Source: Paraspadella gotoi
Lineage: Eukaryota > Chaetognatha
Direction of reading: 5' to 3'
DNA length: 64,000 bases
Assembly (NCBI GenBank): GCA_051294375.1
Contig: CM119263.1
Span: forward strand, 28,743,280 to 28,807,279
Positions 12,490 through 28,281 of the stretch are shown here, piece by piece (position 1 is the stretch's first letter; each line of letters begins with the position of its first letter). The position numbers and the translations under genes were made by a program. The notes beneath the pieces are model-generated. The model had not been told where the DNA came from, ran no database searches, and was given only the letters and a program-made list of their open reading frames with translations.

Positions 12490-15400
12490 CAGGAGGACGC
12501 ATGAGGGAAGAGAGAGAGGAGAGAGAGAAGAGGAAGACGCGATGGGAGAGGAGCGAGAGGAGAGAGAAGAGGAGAGAGAGAGAAGATAAGAAGATCGATA
12601 AAGTGCGCGGAGTACACACAACGGGAGCCAGTGGCGAAACTCGGGGCAGAGCCAAAAGCAGAAAGCGCGAGTATTTTCTAAAACGGGGGGGGCGGGGTCA
12701 GGCGGTCAAGAGGGGAGGGATGGGGGTATGAAGGGAGGCGCGGTGGGGATTTTGGGAAGGGTAAGATGGAAGTTGTACAGGGTGATATTGATCAGGGAGG
12801 ATTGGGCGTATAGAGAGGTATAGGAAAAGTTAAGGGAAGATTTGAGAGTTGGCGATAGTTGAGGGCCTTGATCATTACATATCAATATCTCATTAATCAT
12901 TATATTTGAACGAAAGTTTATTGAAACAAGTATGACACTATGACAGCAGAGTGAAGTGAGTGGGTGAGAGCGAAATGGAAAGGTTGAGTCTGCTTGTTTT
13001 TTGTAACAAACCGTTGGTCTCCTTACAAACGAATGAGATCCTTAGTAAATACAGAACAAAATAAAAGTAATAAACACGTTAAAATAATTCGGCGTTAAGA
13101 GGTAAAGATGCGGACCTTAGAAAGTTTATATCACACTGTTCTATGATGAAGACGACTTGGTCTAAAATGAGTCAATTCTATAGGCATGGGTGTTAGTTAA
13201 TGCTAGTGTAGGTATACCAGTAGTGCACAATACGTGTCGGACTCAACGTAGAGTAGATGCCAATGAGCAATCAAGTGGATAGGTTATTAAGTAGAAGAGT
13301 TACTAGCAGTAGGAATTAGGAAGTATTTAGACGCAGAGTAGATTCAGAAATTTGCCGGTATCAATCGTTAGCCGATATTACTAATTTTGCCTTTCGTTAC
13401 GAAGACAGGAAGCCAAAGAAAAGAAGAAAGAAATGTGCGGACGTTCTTTTTCTCTTGTTCCTTTTTTGGTCGAGTCAGCTTGTCAAGTCGTAGGTCTGTC
13501 AGGGACGGACGGACGGAAGGAGATTTCTAATTACGGCTCGCGAGACTGAATTTCTTCCAGAATTTTTTTTTCCTGTTCTTCTAGTTCGAGAAAGCGTCGG
13601 AAGTTTTTTTTGTTCATCAACAGTTCGTTAGATGAGTCTTGGAAGTGGAAAAGATATTAAATAATAAATCTTGAGATGCCTGAGCTTAAGAATGATAAAT
13701 TGGAGATGGCAAGACCTTGAATAATAATATTGAGGTTATGGGCTGAACTTTGATGACAATCTTGAAAGCGGCTGAGAATGTTTGTAAATGTCGAATCTAG
13801 AGAGTTCTGAACTTTGAAGTGATAAATCTGAGATGGCGTGAGACTTAGATTGATAAATCTTGAGATGGCTGAGACTTTGAATGATAGATTCTTGAGTATG
13901 GCTTCTGACGACTCTTCACACCACTCCCCGATACACTCTGAGCACTGCCGCACGACGATTCGCATCATCAAGACGATGAATGAATAGAATGCGTCAGATG
14001 ACAGAAGTTACTTGCGCCGCTGTAAGCTCTGACCTCTGCAGTCAAGTTTGCCGACAGGATAAGAATTTGATAACCGGACTGAATTGATTATAGGTTTTGA
14101 CCATCACTCTGGAGTAAGGAGTCTTCGCCCGATCAGGACGCAGACAACCGCACGAAACAACTACAAAGTGCGCGGGTAAGTGAACTGATGAGACGACGAC
14201 GACGACGCGACGCGGAAAAACGGCAATTCCGTCACCAATAACGACGACAATAAACAACCAGGAAAAAACAATTAAAACGAAAACGAGTTTTACGAACGTC
14301 AACTCGGCTCCAAAAAAAAAAAAAAAATTACTTGATCAAAGAAATGATATTTTTTTAACCTTGTTAATTTAGCTTATCTTTTTTGTGAGACCATTTGTGT
14401 AGCTTCCAGTATTCATCATTCACCTCTTTCGACTCTTTTTTATTCACCATTTTCACTGACAAACCAGAGCAAAGGTTGCTTCACACTTTACGACATCCTG
14501 GTCGTGAACTTTAACAACATCCGGTGTCAATCGTAGAGAGCGATTCGAGTCTGAAGATCTCGTCTTTTCTTTCGCTCCTCTTTTCAGTCCTCTTCTTTCG
14601 CTCCTCTTTCAGCTCTCTTCCTTACCCTCTGCCTCCTTCTCCTCATCAGATTCAACACGCGACACTCCAACACGGTTTGCAAGCTATTGAGGTGCGTGAT
14701 GATATAGGAGAGGTGGGGTCAGTGGGATGGGTGGTCCAGGTGGTAGCATGACGCTCCGTATGTCGTGATCTAAATAGGTCGATTGAGCAGGGGCTGCGTG
14801 ACGACGGAGCGTCCTGGTTTGGTGTCACGAATGGGTCAGGTAACGAGTATCTCCTGAGCGTGTACGTCTTATCCACGTGGGAGCGGGTGTACGTTTGTAG
14901 AGTTCGTACAACATCACCAGGGCGCCCACGGCGTTCCGACACGGAATGCCGCGCCGGGTCGGCTTGCAGGGTCAGGTCTCAACGTTGAAAACCCACGAGA
15001 CTTGGTAATCAGTCTTCGTCATCGGTCATAATTGTCGTCGTTGTTGTCGTTGACCTTAATCCTCCTCTTATTCATGCTTTCGTGGCGGTCTTTTTTCTCA
15101 ACGAATAAAGTTGTGGACCCAAAAGTGTTTCTTCACTTCAGTTGAACCTCGAATTTCTCTGACGACTACTTTAACTAGCCGACTTGACGGAGCGACCGAA
15201 ACGACCCGATGAATGCACCAGTTATTTTCTCGCACCCTTCTCGTCGCGGACCGACCGACCATCGTTTAATTTCTTCGAACGCGCTGAAGTCAACATTCCG
15301 CGCGCGACGCGTGCAGACGGTCGAAGGCGTAGTGAAAAGTTACGTACCGAAAATTCTAAAGGTCAATTATGAATACATCATCCATCAGTGGAGCATTAAA

Positions 15401-18400
15401 TTTGTAAAAAACAATTAATTTATGTTTTTTAATTTTCGCAGTAGCTATATTTTATGATGATAGAGTACTATCCTTAATAGAAATCGAAAAATTTCAAATA
15501 GCTTTTCTAATTTTGATTGCAGATTTGAATCCTCGTCAAAGTTGAATCAAAGAAATATAAATGCATTTTAAAATTTCTTTCACTTAGTGGTTAAAAATTA
15601 CAAAAAACTTATATTAATATATAGAAAATTAAATTTCGAGGACTTAAAATATAGCTTTTTCTAATTTTTGACTCACTTAATGAAGGAATTTTTTAAAAAG
15701 AGTTATATGTTCTTTTATAAACTTTTTCGATGACAGAATCAAATCTGCAAAGAAATCTCCTTAGATAGAACTGTTTGAAATTTTAACATTTATTGGATTA
15801 TAGTTTACTAGTATAAGATTGGCTCACTGCGTAAATTTGTAAAATCTATTATAATGTTTGTTTTTATTACATAAATGTTGATTTAAGTATAGATGGTTGT
15901 TCGTTTCTCTGACTTTAGAATTTTAATTAAAGTTAAATTTAGAACATTTTACTACGAGCTTAAGTGCAGGGGGAGTATCGAGGTCGTGGCGTTTATCCTG
16001 GAAACCGGCCGTCCCGCGGCGAGCGCGGGTCCGAGTCTCGATATCGGTTGGAAGGTCGAGAAGTCCCAGTGTCCCTCTTTTTATAGTCCTAAGCGTGCTA
16101 TTTATGTCTGCCACAGTCTTTTACAGTCTTTCACAGTCTTTCATAGGCCGCCAGTAGACCTCCCTCATGTCAATTACACGTCACGCGGATAACCTCGCCA
16201 GTCGCCACTGCGTCTGGAGACAAGGGATTTCCCTCCCTCCATCTCCTCCTTCTTCTCCTTCTCCTCCCTTCCTCATTCGCAATATTCAATTTGCTCTCGA
16301 ATCAAGTTTCCCTTTTTCTCCGGAAATCCTCTTCTTCAACTTTTCAGAGGCAATGACAGTGAGATAGCGGCGGAGAAAGGAAGCTGCATCTTTGAGGCAA
16401 CTGAATAGGTTATATACTATGAACGGGACGAAATCAAGACTACAATGAAATTGTACAACGGTACAACCAATATCACAGTTAAATTCAATTGATTTTAAAT
16501 AACGTTAACTAAGCTAGAGAGAGAGAGAAGAAGTGGGTTAGCGACAAAAAGTTATGAATTCTTACACGTATGTGTGGTATAAATTTTATTATGATTTTAT
16601 ATCGCATTACATTAATTAATACCTGATTGCAATTCCTTTTGATCTCGAATGGCACCTAAGGTGAATTCATCGCATCCCTGGCCATCGAGGAAAAACAAAG
16701 AGTGAAAAAATGGATCTTTAAGCGCGGGAGTAGCCAGTCGGCCTCTGTCCTTGCTCGCCCCCTTCCTCCTCCACAGCACCGCCCACCTGATTCGAAATTG
16801 TTCTTTTTATTTCCTTACCCTTCCCCCTACCCACCCACGCACCCAACTACCCACCCACCAAACAATCGGGTGATCAGAAGGCGTCCAAGCTGATCACAAT
16901 CAATGATTCCCTTTTGTTTTATATTCACTTCCGTTGGATTTCACCGACGGAGGAGACGAAAAAAGACGAAGGCGTCGCCATCTCTCCTTAATCTAGGGAC
17001 TCAACGGGGATTTTTCTCCATAATTTCTCGACAGGAGAGACGAGAGAGCAGAGAGAGAGAGAGAGAGAAGTAGAGATGAGAGAGAGGAGGAGAGAGAGAG
17101 AGAAGAGAGAGAGAAGAGAGAGAGAGAGAGATAAGAGAACTAGCTGAAACTATCGTCCGGTGGATTTCGTTATGCGGTGTAGACGAGTATTATTGCGGAT
17201 CGTTTTAAAACGAAGAAAAGTTATTGGGTTTCGATCTACTTCTTTTTTATTAACTATTTTGTTCTTTTTTTTTTTTTTTCAGCCTGCGCCGCAACACACG
17301 TTGGAATCTCTCGTTCTTGTCTTTAAATGTGTTTCTAAATCTATTTTTAAAATCGATTTATAAGGAATGGACTTGTTTGTCTCTTATTATCTTATCTTAT
17401 TGATATTATTTCTCTCTCTCGTCTCTCTCTCTCTCCTTAATATGTAAACGTTGTACTCAGAAAGACCCCCGCAGCATCATTTAAGCTCTTTTGAATCTTT
17501 CTTTTTCCCTTCTCTGAGTTCATTTCTTTATCTCTATAGTATCTTTCCTTTACACTTTATATATCACGGGCAGGGCACATTCGCACGCAACGCCCGCACT
17601 CCACCGCTTCAGGATCTAAGTGCCATTTTCTCCCTTGTAAGCCATTTCTTTTTCAATTTTCTCTTCCTTTTCAATTTTTTTTTTGTTCTCAATTAGTCGA
17701 GATTGAATCGATGCTTTTTGTTTTTTTTTCTCTTGACTTCAATTAATTTCCGACGACCTCTAACGACGACTATTTTTTTGTTTACTTTTGCGTTTGTCTG
17801 GTTGGACGCGAAGTTTGTCTTCTTTTTGTTTCTTTACATCTCGTACATTCCTACTTTTTATTTATTGTTTACGCACTACCATCATTTATGTTTTTTATTA
17901 ATTCTTAAAAAATTTTTTTTTCTTTTTGTTTATATATTTCGACGAGAAAGAAAATTATTTAAATCTCACTCTATTTCTTTTCTTTTCCTCTCTTTTCCTT
18001 TTCTTTCTCCCTTTATTTCTCTTTTCTTTCTCCCTTTACACTTTTCGCTCCTTAATTTTTTCTTCTTCATCAATTTATTTCAAAAGCCCAAAACATTCAA
18101 TCTCATCCGAACCGTCAGCCGAATATGATCCATAGCGCTTGAGTAGAGAAAGTCTCTCTCCTCTCTCTCAGCATCACTCTCTCATCATAGTTCTCTCTCT
18201 ATCTCTCAATCTCTCGTCACTTCTCTCTGTCCTCTCTCTCGTCTTACACTGCCTGGTTCCTTTCTCACGTGCCACCACGTTTTCCTGCATCAAGTGTGCG
18301 CGACTGTGGTGAATAACGAAGGTCGATTGAAAGCGGGGCCAACAGCCGCCGCGCGCCGCCGCGCGCCGCAGCCGCACTGGACCCGCACAGAATCATGAGT

Positions 18401-19945
18401 CTTTGCGGGCGCGAGCGTTTGTTTCGGTTTTCACGTCCGCCATTAGCGGCGAAGCTGCCCGAGATGCGAGATCGTCCACCGTATTGTGCGATCCTCGTTC
18501 TCATCTGCTGTGTAGTCATATGAATGTTTTGTTACGACTCTGAATCTATGTATCTTTGTATTTTCGATCTTTATTTCTCTCTTTTCTTTCTTTCTTTTTA
18601 TTATCGGTTCTTTGTGATCACTTAGTTATGCACGCTATGTTATTCTTTCTTTTTTTCTTTATTTCTCTTTCTTTCTTTCTGTTCTTTTCTTTCTTTCTTT
18701 CTTTTCTTTTTTTTTTTTTCTATGTCTTTCTTTCTTTCTTTCTTTCTTTCCGTTTCTTTGACTTGTCTTCTTTCTTTCTTTCTTTTCTTGTCTTTCTTAT
18801 CATCATCCCATATTTTTTTAAATCTTTTTCACCTTTTTTATTTCATTTTAGACTCGACTACTTTTTTTTCTTTCTTTCTTGTCTTATAATCTTTCCTCTT
18901 TCTCTCTCTCTTCTCTCTCTTCTTCTCGTCTCATCCATCTCTCTCTTCTCTCTCTCTCTTCGTCTCACTCTCTCTTCGTCTCTCAACCTGCTCTCTTCCT
19001 CTCTCTCTCAGTCTTGGTTTGACGTCCGTCCGATAGCGATCTCTCATAAAGCTTCCAAGTTTCTGGTCTTGGTCTTTGCACCCCGTCTATGAACACAAAC
19101 AAGCGACCCGCAGACTCGGTCCATCCTCAAAAAACTCATCGAGTCTTTCGGGTTTCAGTTTTTCTTATAATACTTAACCTCTTTTCTTTAAATTGGTGAG
19201 GCCATCTTGACACTAGTATTTGACAAAAATACCAAAATCATTCTTTCACAATGAAATATTCTCTCAAACAGATTATTCCTCTATCATACTATCTTTCCTC
19301 AATAACAATCCTTATCTTCCGCAACACATCCTTGCAGGGTTTCCTCACAATAAACATCTTTCCTCCAACAATATTAATCTTCTTCCTCACATACAATCCT
19401 TCTTTCTCACAATCAAAATATCAATTACAATACACTTCTTTCCTCATGAATACAATCTTCTTTTCCTCCAGCAAAACTCTTCTTTCCTCAACATCAAATA
19501 TTTTTCCTCACAATTATCAATTTCTTTCTCTCACAAAAACAATCTTCATTCCTCACAATCAAATATCCTTCTCCTAATTTACAATCCTCCAAACAATCTT
19601 CTTTCCCACAAATTTCTCACAATCCAACTTCATGGATACGTTCTTTCCATCCTATGGCCAGAGTTCCATATCTTTTCAACCGGCCATCTTTTTTTTTCCG
19701 GTCAGACATTTTTTTGGTCGTGTTCGCGCGATGCGGAAGAAAGCACGCCACAAATCCGCTTTGTTGTGTGTTCTCTTCGCCCCCAAACTTTATACATATG
19801 TCTCTCTCTCTCTCTCTCTCTCTGTCCCTCTCTACACTCGCTTCTTCTTCTCTCAAATCTTCTCTCTCTCCTCTCTTCTCCTTCCCCCCGGAGGATCGCC
19901 TCCAAGGATCAATCCTCCTCTTTTTCTCTCATAAGCGGAGAAGTT
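12490..19945 (+). repeat. direct 7.3 kb duplication, copy B (noisy)
   Basis: This is the second copy of 2480-9775, offset by about 10.0-10.2 kb. It has scattered indels throughout, including in the 21 bp satellite, which is clean in copy A. The copy lacks the two N gaps of copy A. The simplest reading is that uncorrected long-read sequence was used to fill or extend a scaffold. A true tandem duplication cannot be excluded from the sequence alone. Confidence 0.8.
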
Positions 19946-20523
19946 GTAACCTGAATAGCAACGATACGTTTAAGAGTTCCTGCCTCACGGAAAAACTAGA
20001 CTTTTACGCTTCCCAGTTTATGTGAGTCACAGATTTTTGTGAATTCGCGTGAAAAGGTAAGTCGTTGCTCAGAAGTGGAGGAGAAAAGGAGAAAAGTTTG
20101 GAGAAAATATAACATGAAAAGCGTTTTGAATTTGTGCGTGCGTGTTGAAGAATTTTAATCCATTATTTAATATAATACTTTATGTTCGTTCATTACTGTT
20201 TCTCTGTTTCCTTGACTGTTCAGTATTCACGCGCAATTAATGAGGATTTATTTTCAAAATATTAAATATAAAACCGACTTTGGCTCTGTCCGTAAATGCA
20301 GGGCGTTTTATACCGCCACAGCGTTTTCAATTTTTGATCCAAATGAGTTGTTGATTACAGATAAGATTAAAAAGGAAAATGAAAAAAAAACACGAAAAAT
20401 AAGAAAATTCACCAAAAAAATACAGAGAAAAAACCCAAGAAAAATACCCAAAAAATATAGAAAGNNNNNNNNNNAAAGAAAAGAAAAAAACTACCCAAAA
20501 AAGTTTGCCCTCCCCCAACTCAC

Positions 20524-21184
20524 CTGGAAGGGTCGCGGCTGGAAATGAGGCTTTTTCGCGGCTGCCTCCCGGCCGTCCATGCAGGGGGCTGAGGCAACCC
20601 CGGGGGGGCGTCCCCATGGGGCGGTGGTGGTAGCGTTAAAGGCAGAGGGGTTTCCAGATGCGGCTGTCTCCCGCCGAGGGTCGTTGAGCGAAGGAGATGA
20701 TGGGGCTGTGGAGATCGATGAAGGAGTTGATGCTGCTGGAGGAGGAGATTCCCGTGTTGATGGGGCGGGTGATGTTGCTGTTGAGGAAGATGATTGTGTG
20801 GATGAAGAAGATGAGGATGATGAAGATGATGACGATGATGATGACGATGACGAAGATGATCCAACTGCGTCTCCGCCTTCTTCTCGCCGATCGCGGTCGT
20901 GGGCGGCGGCGGCGGCGTCGCCGGCAGCGGCGGCGGAGCGGCGTCGTGGAACGGGAAGCGCGCCAAGTCGCCCTGGCGACGAGCGGCGCCCGCCTCGGCC
21001 GTCTCCGTCGGCGTCGGCGGCGCCGCTTCCTCGCCCGGCGCGACCGCCGCGCCGGACTCTTCTTCGCCCGGCGCGAACGGCGTCCCTTCCCGAATCCATT
21101 TCCGGATTCCGTCGTCGCGTGAAACTCTGTCGGGAAGCGAAGACAATGGGAGACTCTCCTCCCCCGCGGGTTGCGCGTCTGGCC
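20524..21184 (-). CDS. candidate internal exon, Pro/His/Gln-rich (possible ERG linker)
   Basis: The acceptor is a long pyrimidine tract ending CTCTCCCAG and the donor is CCAG|GTGAGT, both strong. The supported frame begins after two bases and reads PDAQPAGEESLPLSSLPDRV, then DDGIRKWIREGTPFAPGEEE, then Pro-rich and finally His/Gln-rich sequence over a trinucleotide repeat. Because of that repeat other frames are also open, one with a run of Ser and a plus-strand one with a run of Asp. The entry phase matches the end of the candidate exon at 22854-22917. The ERG channel N-terminus lies upstream on the same strand, and ERG channels carry a disordered linker after the PAS domain. I infer, but cannot show, that this is part of it. 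A 10-N gap lies 50 bases downstream. Confidence 0.45.
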
Positions 21185-21430
21185 CTGGGAGAGGGAGAGG
21201 GAGAAGGGGAGAGGGAGAAGGGGAGAGGGAGAAGGGGAGGGGGAGAGAAACTAAAATATAGAATAATATTTTTCAATATTATGATATAATTTCATCGCAA
21301 ACATTCATTCTTTCATTTAGCTTCTTTCGTTCATTTAATTCATTTATTCATAGTTAATTCATTCAAGGATTTTCGCTTTATTAAAATATATGTTAGATTG
21401 ACTGATTGACTTAAATATATATTTTTTTTA

Positions 21431-21432
21431 AT

Positions 21433-21511
<79 letters not shown>
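21431..21511. repeat. (TTTA)n microsatellite
   Basis: About twenty units of TTTA, followed by short TTGATTGATT repeats to 21600. Confidence 0.9.
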
Positions 21512-21835
21512 TAGATTGATCGGAAACCAGAATGATAAACTGATTGATTTGATTGATTTGATTGATTTGATTGATGATTAGATGATTAATTGATTGATGA
21601 TTGACAAATCGATCGCTCACCACCGCTGCTGATGCAAGTCCCTCCATTATTCAATCTAGGGTCCATCGATGGGATTTGATCCATCGGCATGAAAGGCGGC
21701 GCCTCGGGTCACGTGAACGTCACAGATGGCGCGATGATTCGGACGGAAGTCGGTTAGACTCGCGGACCTGGATGGAAAGGTGGGCGTGGTGGAAGTTGTG
21801 GTGAGGAATGGGTAGGATGACAAGGATAATCAAGA

Positions 21836-21872
<37 letters not shown>

Positions 21873-22117
21873 AAAGAATTGTGTGGATGGATTGTGGCTT
21901 GTGGAATATGTAATTCCAAAGTTAAATCTATTGCATGGATATGGATTAATTTTGCTCAGAAGAATGCAGTTTAAATGAAAATTCGTTTTAAAATGTTATT
22001 TCATGTAAAATTGGCTGAAGGAAAATATACAACGCTCTAATGTAACCTTGATACAAAAATCCTGAAGAACAAAATCTCGATGTATAAAATTGAAGGAAAT
22101 CTCGCTAAACACCAACC

Positions 22118-22149
22118 GCCGGAGGAGAGAGAGAGAGAAGAGAGGAAAG

Positions 22150-22200
<51 letters not shown>

Positions 22201-22233
22201 AGGAGAGAGAGAGAGGAGAGAGAGAGAGAGAGT
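22118..22233. repeat. (GA)n microsatellite
   Basis: GA-rich run with AAG and AGG interruptions. Confidence 0.85.
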
Positions 22234-22559
22234 GGAAAATTAATGGAAAAAACAACAAAAAGAAATCGTTTTTCCCTCGAGAAAAGAAAGGAAGGTGAGG
22301 AAAAGGGAAAAAACTAAGACGCGACACGAAACGCAAACAAAAGCATAAAAAACAAAAGACGATTGTAAACAAACAAAAGACGCGATTGTAACAAACAAAA
22401 ACTTCTGATGGACGTTTACCCTCTTGTGTACAGCAATAAAAGGCGTTCAGTATCGATACATATGTGTACCAAAGAACCAAAGAAAATGTAAAATATTTTA
22501 AACGCCAGTGAATAAGATATGAATGAAATGAATGAATGAATATGAATGAATGAAATGAA

Positions 22560-22850
22560 TAATGAATGATAAATAAATAAATAAATAAATAATAAATAAA
22601 TAAATAAATAAAAAATAAACAAATAAATGAAACAAAAATGAACAAATAAATAAATAAATAAATAAATAATAAATAAAAATAAATAAATAATAAATTAAAT
22701 AAATAAATAAATAAATAAATAATAATAAAATAATAAATAAATAAATAAATAAATAAATAAAAAATAAATAATAATAATAAATAAAATAATAAATTAATTA
22801 ATAATTACTTAATTAATTAAATAATTAAATTAAATTAATTAATAAATACT
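22560..22850. repeat. (AAAT)n-rich tract
   Basis: Long impure AAAT/AAT tract. It ends immediately 3' of the donor of the exon at 22854-22917 (minus strand), so it would lie at the very start of that intron. Confidence 0.85.
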
Positions 22851-22853
22851 GAC

Positions 22854-22917
22854 CTCTGGTGACGTCTAGCCTCTCTGCGAATGGACGGAAGCCGAAGACG
22901 AAAGGTTTTGTGGCGAT
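22854..22917 (-). CDS. candidate internal exon (possible ERG exon 6)
   Basis: The acceptor ends CAACGTCAG and the donor is AGAG|GTCAGT. The 64-base exon starts in phase 0, reads IATKPFVFGFRPFAERLDVT then Arg, and leaves one base. Codons are G/C-ending in sharp contrast to the AT-rich flanks. Its entry phase matches the end of the proposed ERG exon 5 (near 24821) and its exit phase matches the entry of 20524-21184. The peptide itself is not a motif I recognise, so membership of the ERG gene is inference from strand, order and phase. Confidence 0.45.
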
Positions 22918-24820
22918 CTGACGTTGAAATTAAATTTAATCATTTAATTAATAGAGTCGGATTAAATTTTATCTCGCTATAGAAACTTTAATCTAGAAAA
23001 CGAGGTCAACTCCGGATTTTACAGACTGCGTTTGTAATAAAGCAAGTTTAATTTCTTATTTATAAAAAACCCGAGGTTAACCTTTCAAACCAGATTCAAT
23101 CGTAAGATAAAGTTGTGTAAATTTATATTTATATTTTTCAGAAGCCGTGAATTTACAATTGAATTAAGCTTTAGAATTATAGTAGCTTTCTCTTTAAAGC
23201 TAAAAAAATATATATCATTTGAGTTTGAGCGAGAAGAAGAAATGAGTGATTTAAGAGCGAAAGAGAAAAAGTACATCACTTGGTGGAGAAAAAATAGCGT
23301 GTGAAGATTTTTCCAATAGACAATAAGTTTTTCTTTCATTTTAAATGATTTTTATCGATTAATCATCTAATCATTAATTTAATTAAACCGTGCACGAAAG
23401 AAGAAAGAGCCAGGATAAAAGTTTCCGTTTTTTATAACAAATTTAAATTTCTATTAAGAATTTTTTTTAAGAATCTTTTATCAAAGAATTAGGAAAACCC
23501 ATTTTGATTTTTTTTTCGATAGTCAATCATGCGAAAGAAGAGCTGTTCTCAAAATCGCAATCCGTGTGTCTCATGATTAAGAGGGTGAAATCATGCTTGT
23601 TAATGCAGTGAATTAAAAAATACTGCCGAAATTTATTTCGATAATAAAAAATAATTAAATGCTTCAGAACAAATTGATATTTAGCTGTTCTTATTTTTTT
23701 TTTTATTGATTGAATCATTTTATGCACGATTATTGACATGCTCGTGTTGCTAATTGTATTCCTTCATGCTTTTAAGAAGAATCTTATTTTTTAAAAGTGC
23801 TAAGTAAACTTGAATAACCCTTACCTCTTCCTTTGATACCTGATAACTCTGACTGTACATCACCATTATTATCCAAGTGATCTTTTGTTTCGATTTTTTG
23901 TTTGTTTTGTGATTAAATAAAAATGCAAACGACATCGAGCGACGCCAAGCGTGAAGTGTTGGGAGCAAAAACAAATCGACATGACTGAGAACGAGCCTTT
24001 ATTTTTTTAGAAGGGGAATTTCAAATTCTGGTTTGGGTTGAGGCAAGCTATTTAAGGAAAGATCAATCTAGGCAGAGGGAGCAAGTCACCGAAATACAGC
24101 GATTTTTAATTTCATTTTCTTTCAAAAATGTTCCTCCACTGTATTTCTCAAGGAAATATAGTTTTGGTTTTCATTTACGAACGTGACACTAATCAGAGAA
24201 GGGCGTTTAAGTAAAAAGTATTTTACCCCTTCGATTGACAGCAAAGATGCGTCCTTTGATATCAATATATATATATTTAGAAAAAAATAAAAGTTTTTTG
24301 TTATATTATTTTAAAAATGAGGTATTGCAAGAACGCATCTTTCAAAAATTGGTGCTTTACAACAGCAAAATTCAGTCAGTGAAGGCAAGATTCGACAATT
24401 GGCTGGCAACGATGCCTTCTTTTCTTTTTGCACGCAAATAAAAAAAAATCGAATAATTGATTCACAACAGCGAATTGTTACGACTGTCGATGAGGGCGGA
24501 CGGGACGCCCATATCGTGATGCTAACGGTTGACATTTTTGTGCGAACTATACGGTCAAACTCGTAAAAGAGTATTCTTTGTACTAATTAGTGAGGCTAAT
24601 GTTAGTAACCGAATCTAATCCCTATTATGCAGGTGTTAAATGTGTACATTTCTTCCAAATTAATCGTTTTTTGATATTTATTTATAATTACGTACTGAAA
24701 TTGTTTAACTCGGAGATTTATCATTCACAATTTTTTTTAAAATTTGTGTATACTTAATCAATGTATATTATATCGAATAAAAAAGCCTAACCACACCAAT
24801 TGTTTTTGCAAGAGACCATT

Positions 24821-26547
<1,727 letters not shown>

Positions 26548-27400
26548 TTTCGCCCAATCTTCGGGTCGAAACGCGACGAGAAAAGAATTTGAAACAAATT
26601 AATACATTTATTTAATTATATTAAAAAATGTAAATCCCGCCGGATGTTTGTTTTTGTTTTTTTGTTTTGTTTTTTTCTTCGGGAGTTTCACGGTCGGGAC
26701 CTTCTGCGCGAATTTTAAAAGAGAATAAAAGGAAAAACTCAAAATCTTGTCGGTTCGTCCCTCTCTCGTTTTTTTTTTTTTTTTGTTTTCTTTTTGAGTT
26801 TCGTTGTGTTTTTTTTTGTTTTTTTTGTTTTTGGATTTTAGTTTTAATTTTGTATTTGTTTTTGGTTTTTTTTCTTTTCGCCTGTTCCTTCTTGCCTCGC
26901 CCTTCCTACTGGAAGAGGCGCTGTTCTTTCAAATACTTCATGTCAATAATGGTAATGTACAGCAGGCGTGTCAGAGGTCAGAACTCAGATTGGGGTTTTG
27001 AAAAGTGGGGGGGCGTGGAATCGCGAGCGGCGCCATCCCGTTCCGGCGCGATGACGGAAAGTCGGCGCCGGTTGACGGCGATGACGTCGATGACGCTGGT
27101 CCTGTGATCGCGACCGCCCCCCCGGAGATGCGTCGTCATGACAACAGATCCTCCACCTCGATCCCTTCGTTCGTTTCCTAAAAAATGGGGGTGGAGGGGA
27201 TGGGGAAGGTCGGGGAATAGGGGGTGGGGAAGTGGAAAGGGGTTGAGAAGGGGGGGGAGCGCGAAAAGAGGGTGGAGACCGGAAGGGAAGTTGGACGGTG
27301 AGAAGAAGAAAGAGGGAGAAGGGGGGGAGCGGAAAGGAAGAGAGAGCGAAAGAGGAGAATGAGGGAAGAAAATCGCTTTTAAAAGTCAAATCTTAACTAA
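26548..27400 (-). promoter_or_regulatory. putative ERG 5' UTR/promoter region
   Basis: The sequence upstream of the ERG start codon includes a GC-rich part (27000-27140) with CRE-like TGACGTCGATGACG repeats, then G-rich sequence to 27370. This is a position-based inference. I see no TATA box that I would defend, and an upstream non-coding exon is possible. Confidence 0.25.
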
Positions 27401-27935
27401 AATTTAAAAAACGACCAACCAACTCTTAATTTAAAAAAAGAAAAATAAATATTACGAATGAGCCACGACTTTGTCTCGTTGCAACACCTGTCTACACAGA
27501 TGGGTCAATGTTTCATTCAGCAAAACAAATGACAGTCGACAAATGGAAGTGACGACGTCAAGTCGAGACGAAGATCGATCGCTACTCAGATCCATCTTCG
27601 TCTCCGTCTCCGTCATTTTCTTCGTCTCCATCTCTATCATTTTCTTTCTGTTGTTAATTTTTATTTCGCGTTTTCTCATTCTTATTTTATTTCATTTCAT
27701 TGTCACTCATTTTCTTTCTTTTTCTCATTCTAATTTGTATCATTTCATTTTCAAGCCTAATTTTATTCTTTGCCCTATTTATTCTTATTCATTTCATTTT
27801 CAGCTCATTTGCTTTCTTTTGCCCATTTTAGTTTGAATCATTTCATTTTCAGCTCATTTTCTATCCTTTGCCAATTTTAATTTCAATCATCCCATTTTCA
27901 GCTCTTTTTTTGTGTATAAACTATAAAGAGAGAGA
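27401..27935. other. T-rich stretch with TCATTTTCAGCTCA repeats
   Basis: It contains imperfect direct repeats of TCATTTCATTTTCAGCTCA at 27690-27910; the copy at 35390-35690 is longer. No gene seen. Confidence 0.6.
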
Positions 27936-28281
27936 TTTCAAAATGTTCCTCACTGTATTTCTCAAAAATAATAGTTTTGGTTTTCATTTACGAACGTGAC
28001 ACAATCAGAGAAGGGCGTTTAATAAAAAGTATTTTACCCCTTGATTGGACAGCAAAGATGCGTCCTTTATATCAATATAATATATTTAGAAAAAAATAAG
28101 TTTTTTGTTATATTATTTTAAAAATGGAGGTATTGCAAGAACGCATCTTTCAAAAAATTGGTGCTTTACAACAGCCAAAATGTCAGTCAGTCAAAGGCAG
28201 ATTCGACAATTGGCTGCAACTGATGCCTTCTTTTCTTTTTGCCACGCAAATAAAAAAAAATCGAAAATTGATTCACAACAG

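Noticed and set aside
20579-21289. 236-codon plus-strand frame rich in Asp/Ala/Arg
   Set aside because: It is the antisense of the minus-strand exon 21184-20524, which has strong splice sites; the frame is kept open by GAT and GCG repeats.
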